Source: an uncultured Rhodospirillales bacterium (lineage in GTDB: Bacteria > Pseudomonadota > Alphaproteobacteria > Azospirillales > Azospirillaceae). From it: a stretch of 64,000 nt of DNA. This document shows, one piece after another, positions 60,368 through 64,000 of the stretch. The first letter of the stretch is position 1. Every line of letters begins with the position of its first letter. The position numbers were made by a program, and so were the translations under genes. Location of the stretch: assembly GCA_903927615.1 (NCBI GenBank), contig CAIYNU010000006.1, forward strand, positions 1 through 64,000, given 5' to 3'. Under the pieces are notes generated by a model. It was not told the origin of the DNA, searched no databases, and worked only from the letters and a program-made list of their open reading frames with translations.

Positions 60368-61735
60368 ATGACCAACGTGAATGAGGACCGTACCGTTGCC
60401 TTCAATGATCATGGCGCGGACCGGGAACGCAGCAACCCAGTTGCCGGCTTAGTCGATGTTCCCCGAGCGCGTCTGATCTGTACCGATCCGTCCCAGGTCG
60501 AGAGTCCTTTGCCCGGAGACGGCATCATCAATTTGGTCCCGGGCGCCGAGCAAACCGTCGGCCGGGGCGAGACCTGTACCTACCCGATCGGTTCGCGCAA
60601 ACTGTCCCGGCAGCACGCCCGCATCTTCGCCGGTGTCGGGGCCTGGGGCGTTGAAGACCTCAACAGCACAAATGGCGTGCGCATCAACGAAGAGAAGGTT
60701 CAGACGGCCTGGCTCAAGCAAGGAGATCTGGTACGATTTGGCCCGATCCCCTTCCGTTTCGAGATCGAACGGCCCGATGTCTTCGGCGCCAGCCCGCCGC
60801 CTTCGATGCCCCAGGGCGGCGACGGCGAACACACCATGATTTTCGGCAGCGACCATGGCGTCCAGGCCGCGGCAGCCATGATCAAGGCGGTTCGTGAATC
60901 GGAAAATATCGAAGACGAGGTGCCGCAGGCCATCGTCCCCAGCGCCCCCCCCAAGAAAATCGTCAGCGCCGGAGCGGTCCCGGCCAAAAAGCACGGGGGC
61001 TGGATCATCCCGGCCGCCGTGACCGCGGTGGTCGCAGTCATCATTGCCGGTGCCGTGGTCTACTATCCGGCGTTCGTGCGTGACCAGAAGATCACGGCGA
61101 TGGTCACGCCCGACACCTCGATCATCAAACACATCCTTGATCGGGCCCGCGACACCGCCGGCATCCCCACCGACGCCGTCCGACTCGACGATATCAAGCT
61201 GTTGCAACCGGTGATTACCGAGATCGGCGAGGCCATCGACGGTGATTATGCCAATAGTCGCACGCTGGCCGATCTGTACGCCCGCAGCCGCTTCCTGGTG
61301 TTCGAGCGGGAGTTCATCCCGTTGTTCACGCGCCCGGACCCCACCGGCGAGTTCCTGAAAGAGGCCGGCCGCAAAGCCTATGAGTTGCGCAGTCGTCTCG
61401 ACAAAATCGGCAACAAGCTGGAACCGCTCCCCCTCGGCGCCGACCAGGACCCGTTAAAGGCCGCCGCCGACCTCGCGGATCTCGCCCGCATTCTGGTCGA
61501 CTACCGCGCCTTCGCCCATCAATTTCCTCTGGTGGGCAAGACCGGACCCCAGCCGAGCCTCGACCGGATCAAAGCCGTCGAAGAACGCAAACCCGACCTG
61601 ATCAAGTATCGTCACCTGTACAACGAAGTCTTGGGCAGCGACTACCGGTTGTTCAATGCCCAGGTCCATGACGTGGAAAACAACGACATCGGCTTGATTG
61701 GCCGCTGGCACGATTTCCTGATCTCAGGACAGTAG
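60368..61735 (+). CDS. FHA-domain protein with a single membrane helix
   Basis: A 455-residue protein. An FHA domain at about residues 65-136 has all core motifs: TVGRGETCTYPIG, KLSRQHARIF and DLNSTNGVRINEEKV, so it can bind phosphothreonine. After a charged linker, one hydrophobic helix (about residues 212-233, IIPAAVTAVVAVIIAGAVVY) is followed by a largely helical extracytoplasmic domain of 215 residues with no recognised family. Cytoplasmic FHA plus periplasmic domain suggests coupling of Ser/Thr kinase signalling to an envelope machine, possibly the divergent TolC array or the T6SS. ATG at 60368 has AGGAC close upstream. Confidence 0.8.
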   Translation: MTNVNEDRTVAFNDHGADRERSNPVAGLVDVPRARLICTDPSQVESPLPGDGIINLVPGAEQTVGRGETCTYPIGSRKLSRQHARIFAGVGAWGVEDLNSTNGVRINEEKVQTAWLKQGDLVRFGPIPFRFEIERPDVFGASPPPSMPQGGDGEHTMIFGSDHGVQAAAAMIKAVRESENIEDEVPQAIVPSAPPKKIVSAGAVPAKKHGGWIIPAAVTAVVAVIIAGAVVYYPAFVRDQKITAMVTPDTSIIKHILDRARDTAGIPTDAVRLDDIKLLQPVITEIGEAIDGDYANSRTLADLYARSRFLVFEREFIPLFTRPDPTGEFLKEAGRKAYELRSRLDKIGNKLEPLPLGADQDPLKAAADLADLARILVDYRAFAHQFPLVGKTGPQPSLDRIKAVEERKPDLIKYRHLYNEVLGSDYRLFNAQVHDVENNDIGLIGRWHDFLISGQ

Positions 61736-61755
61736 AAACCGGGGAGTCAGGCCGG

Positions 61756-62700
61756 ATGGCCTCAGGATCCCTGAACGGGGCCTGGGGCCGCTGGCCCCGC
61801 CGGGCTGCCGGAGCCGCGATCTTACCGCTGCTTTTGCTGTCTTTGGGGGTGACCGCTTGCACCGCCGACGCCACCGCCCGGCGCGAAGCCGCGGCGGCGC
61901 TGGCGGTGAGCGCCGGGATGCGGCCGGTCACATTCGACGCCGGCCGTTTTGTACTGATGGGAGACCTTAAGGGAACCGGCAGCGGCTCGCCGGTCCTGGT
62001 GGTGTATATCGAGGGCGATGGCTTCGCCTATGTCTCCCGCACCCAGGTGTCCCGGGATCCGACGCCGCGCCATCCCGTCGGACTGGAACTGGCGGCTGCG
62101 GATTCCTCACCGGCGGTGCTCTATCTCGGCCGGCCGTGCCAGTATGTGGCCCCAGCCGAAGCGCGCGGATGCGGCACCCAATATTGGTCGAGCCACCGTT
62201 TCGCTCCCGAAGTGATCGACGCGGTCAACCATGCCATTGATCAGGCCCTGGTTCTGGTCGGGACCCGCCGGGTCCTGCTGATCGGCTATTCCGGGGGCGG
62301 CGCCGTCGCGGCGCTGGCGGCGGCGCGGCGCTCCGATGTCGTCGCCTGGGCCACGGTGGCGGCGCCGTTGGATCATGCCGCCTGGACCCGCTGGCACGGT
62401 GTCAGCCCCCTCGCGGGCTCGCTCAATCCCGTTGACGACGCCCCACGCCTGGCCGGACTGCCGCAAATTCACTTCACCGGTGCCAACGACGACGTGGTGC
62501 CCCCTGGCATCGTCCGCGGCTTTCTCGAACGGGAGGGGCCGGGGCGGGACACGGTGCTGATGGTGATCCCCGGCTTCACTCATGAGTGCTGCTGGGTGGC
62601 GCGCTGGCCAGACTTACGCTCCCGCATTCCTCCGGGAACCGCAGACGCCGTTCCACCCGTGACGGCACCGGCCCCGACCCCCACAGCCCCCGGTTTTTGA
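61756..62700 (+). CDS. Alpha/beta-hydrolase lipoprotein
   Basis: A 314-residue protein. The signal IILPLLLLSLGVTAC-like segment (AAILPLLLLSLGVTAC) ends in a lipobox VTAC. The mature domain is an alpha/beta hydrolase with the nucleophile elbow LIGYSGGGAVAALAAAR, a possible acid in FTGANDDVVPPGIV and a His in GFTHECCWV. VVYIEGDGFAYVS is the oxyanion strand. The substrate is unknown. It starts 20 bases after the FHA gene, so the two are probably co-transcribed. Its last 120 bases overlap the convergent gene at 62580-63257. Confidence 0.75.
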   Translation: MASGSLNGAWGRWPRRAAGAAILPLLLLSLGVTACTADATARREAAAALAVSAGMRPVTFDAGRFVLMGDLKGTGSGSPVLVVYIEGDGFAYVSRTQVSRDPTPRHPVGLELAAADSSPAVLYLGRPCQYVAPAEARGCGTQYWSSHRFAPEVIDAVNHAIDQALVLVGTRRVLLIGYSGGGAVAALAAARRSDVVAWATVAAPLDHAAWTRWHGVSPLAGSLNPVDDAPRLAGLPQIHFTGANDDVVPPGIVRGFLEREGPGRDTVLMVIPGFTHECCWVARWPDLRSRIPPGTADAVPPVTAPAPTPTAPGF

Positions 62701-63257
62701 GGAAAAGCCGGGCTTTTCGTCGCTTGAAGCCTGGTTTCCGGCCGGGCCGACGGCCGGTTCTCGGCCAGCATGGTCCGTTGCAGGCCGATTCCCCCCATCT
62801 GCAACCGCTGCCACGGCACAAAGCGGTCGTCGGGCAATCCGGCCTGCTGCCGGAACGCCGCCATCGGCTGGTAGGTCCCGGAATAATTGCTCCACCAGTC
62901 GAGCCGACCACTGTCGAAGCGTATGGTTCCGGCATACAGCACCGGCCGGCCGTCGGCCAGACCCGCGTGGCTGCTGCGCGGCGACAGCACGGTGCGTTTA
63001 TCGCTGGGCCGGTCGCCGGCCGTCCGCACAAAGTTGTAAAGGCCGTCGGGTTTGACGTGCAGCCCGCGGGCGGCGGTTTTCAGCAGAAAGGTTTCCCCCT
63101 GCACCCGGATCAGCTCGTCCCCGGGCGGCGCCCGATCCGGCCGCCCCGGGCGCAACGGGGTAAAGGTCGCCTGGCGCTGAACCGCGCCGGCCCGGGTTTC
63201 GGGCGGACGGCCGGGCCACGACAGCGGCGGCGGGGCAAAGTACCGGGACGGCAACAT
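62580..63257 (-). CDS. Candidate T6SS cargo/unknown protein downstream of a PAAR-like gene
   Basis: A 225-residue protein. Residues 45-150 look folded: GDELIRVQGETFLLKTAARG, VRTAGDRPSDKR and LYAGTIRFDSGRLDWWSNYS with GTYQPM, then AGLPDDRFVPWQRLQMGG. The W-SN-SG-Y-P pattern with AGLP-D-F recurs in many uncharacterised bacterial proteins, some in toxin-like contexts. The final 40 residues are low-complexity and antisense to the hydrolase gene, so they may not be conserved. It follows the DUF4280 gene by 66 bases, the usual place for a spike-loaded effector. No catalytic motif is recognised. Confidence 0.5.
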   Translation of the reverse strand: MLPSRYFAPPPLSWPGRPPETRAGAVQRQATFTPLRPGRPDRAPPGDELIRVQGETFLLKTAARGLHVKPDGLYNFVRTAGDRPSDKRTVLSPRSSHAGLADGRPVLYAGTIRFDSGRLDWWSNYSGTYQPMAAFRQQAGLPDDRFVPWQRLQMGGIGLQRTMLAENRPSARPETRLQATKSPAFPQKPGAVGVGAGAVTGGTASAVPGGMRERKSGQRATQQHS

Positions 63258-63323
63258 CGAACGGCTCCGTACGGTCGGCGCAAGGATCAGGCGGGCCGCT
63301 TTGCGGGGGCCGGGCCGAGCCCG

Positions 63324-63710
63324 TCAATCCATGGTCTGAAACTGGCCCGGCACCAGAATACTGATAATTCCGGCCCAACTGCACAGGCATTTCGAGCCAT
63401 TGTTGAGCGCCGGCATATTGCCGATCAGCACCGTCGGAGCCCCCGGAACCCAAGGCGCGGCGGTCGCGGGAATGCACGGCATCGGGGTGAGCACGCCCAG
63501 GGCCGCCGCGGTCGCCGCGATCACCATGGGATTGGCCGGGCTGGAACACATGCCGAAAGGCATGATGTTGACCATCGGCTTGTTGTCCATGATGTTGGCC
63601 GCAGGCGGTCCGCCGGCCATGACCAGATTGAGCGGCAACACGTTCAGCACGCTGGGGGCCATGCCGAAGCTACATTGAAGGGTGGCGCCGGCGACAACCT
63701 GAATGCCCAC
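63324..63710 (-). CDS. PAAR-like DUF4280 spike protein
   Basis: A 128-residue DUF4280 protein. VVAGATLQCSFGMAPS, GPPAANIMDNKPMVNIMPFG, GVLTPMPCIPATAAPWVPG and VLIGNMPALNNGSKCLCSW are family motifs, and the Cys/His-poor, glycine-rich pattern forms a PAAR-like cone that tips the VgrG spike of a T6SS. The tssJKLM genes at 27-34 kb make a functional link likely, though vgrG and the sheath genes are not in the window. A 66-base gap leads to the candidate cargo gene. Confidence 0.85.
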   Translation of the reverse strand: MGIQVVAGATLQCSFGMAPSVLNVLPLNLVMAGGPPAANIMDNKPMVNIMPFGMCSSPANPMVIAATAAALGVLTPMPCIPATAAPWVPGAPTVLIGNMPALNNGSKCLCSWAGIISILVPGQFQTMD

Positions 63711-63798
63711 GATAATGCTCCTGAACCTGCCTTCGTCCTGGATGCCAAGGGGTCGCCCCTTGGTGAGCCCAGGGCACAGCCCTGGTGGCTTGCCGGGC

Positions 63799-64000
63799 TC
63801 AGACGGTCTCCCTCACCGGCTCGAAAGAGTCGCTGTCCGCGTGATACAGGGACAGGGTGGCGCTGGCGATGTCGAAATAGAGTCCGCGCACATGCAGGAC
63901 TCCCGCCGCCACCCGCTCGGCAATGCAGGGAAACGACATGAGGTTGCGGAGCGAAACCTTGATCACTTCGCGCTCGCAATAGGCGGCCTGATGCTCCAGG
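63799..64000 (-). CDS. Beta-carbonic anhydrase, C-terminal part (gene continues beyond window)
   Basis: A 66-codon open frame runs from the window edge to a stop at 63799. It reads LEHQAAYCEREVIKVSLRNL, then FPCIAERVAAGVLHVRG and LYFDIASATL. This matches the C-terminal third of beta-class carbonic anhydrases, where SL-NL-FP and HG-WFDI-type motifs are conserved. The zinc-binding residues would lie upstream of the window. It hydrates CO2 to bicarbonate. A repeat-like palindrome separates it from the DUF4280 gene. Confidence 0.7.
   Translation of the reverse strand, partial: LEHQAAYCEREVIKVSLRNLMSFPCIAERVAAGVLHVRGLYFDIASATLSLYHADSDSFEPVRETV

Noticed and set aside
1-64000. tRNA, rRNA, riboswitch or CRISPR loci
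   Set aside because: No TPsiC-loop/anticodon architecture, rRNA-like sequence, known riboswitch core or repeat-spacer pattern was seen by eye. A covariance-model scan would be needed to exclude small RNAs.

Overview
The window is high-GC, densely packed proteobacterial DNA, most likely from an alphaproteobacterium of the Rhodospirillales kind (environmental or magnetospirillum-like). The main taxonomic clue is the flbT-flaF pair, which is essentially alphaproteobacterial. A mitofilin/Mic60-like protein, a bacteriohemerythrin, frequent ATGA/GTGA start-stop overlaps and many composite palindromic intergenic repeats fit this. No rRNA, tRNA or CRISPR was found.

Layout. 0-8 kb: flagellin glycosylation. 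legB-legC-nudix run leftward; flbT-flaF, a TPR/GT41 protein resembling FlmG and a Maf (DUF115) protein run rightward. 8-9.6 kb: an AT-rich scar with a broken serine resolvase, a res-like dyad and small unknown proteins. 9.8-26 kb: surface-glycan biosynthesis with six glycosyltransferases, a FemAB/GNAT-like transferase, a chorismate mutase, a sigma-54-preceded CBS protein, the PtmE-like nucleotidyltransferase, a Gfo/Idh/MocA oxidoreductase and LegG. With legB and legC these give four steps of a GDP-sugar route to legionaminic acid; legH, legI and legF are not in the window. 26.8-33.8 kb: type VI secretion genes tssJ-tssK-tssL-tssM. 34-38.6 kb: hemerythrin, two more glycosyltransferase genes, a TalC-like transaldolase and a flagellar rod-like protein. 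39-42.3 kb: a carph-isopro/Mic60-like membrane protein followed by a membrane-anchored dynamin/EHD-like GTPase, a candidate membrane-shaping pair. 42.4-49 kb: glycosyltransferase, GmhA/GmhB-like heptose enzymes, a TPR-methyltransferase and rfbC-rfbB-rfbD (no rfbA). 49.5-52.3 kb: a second AT-rich insertion zone with a MITE, two lipoproteins and an IS1595-type remnant sharing the MITE ends. 52.3-61.7 kb: an ATP-grasp-like protein, three consecutive large TolC-family proteins and a divergent FHA-domain membrane protein. 61.7-64 kb: a lipoprotein hydrolase, a candidate T6SS cargo, a DUF4280 PAAR-like spike protein and the 3' end of a beta-carbonic anhydrase.

Overall the window is a surface-biology region: nonulosonate, rhamnose and heptose precursors, many glycosyltransferases, flagellin modification, outer-membrane export and part of a T6SS, punctuated by transposon scars. 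The least conventional parts are the Mic60-like/dynamin-like pair and the triple TolC array with its FHA neighbour. Start sites were adjusted from the longest possible reading frames where a Shine-Dalgarno or gene overlap argued for it. All functional calls come from motif recognition by eye, without database searches.
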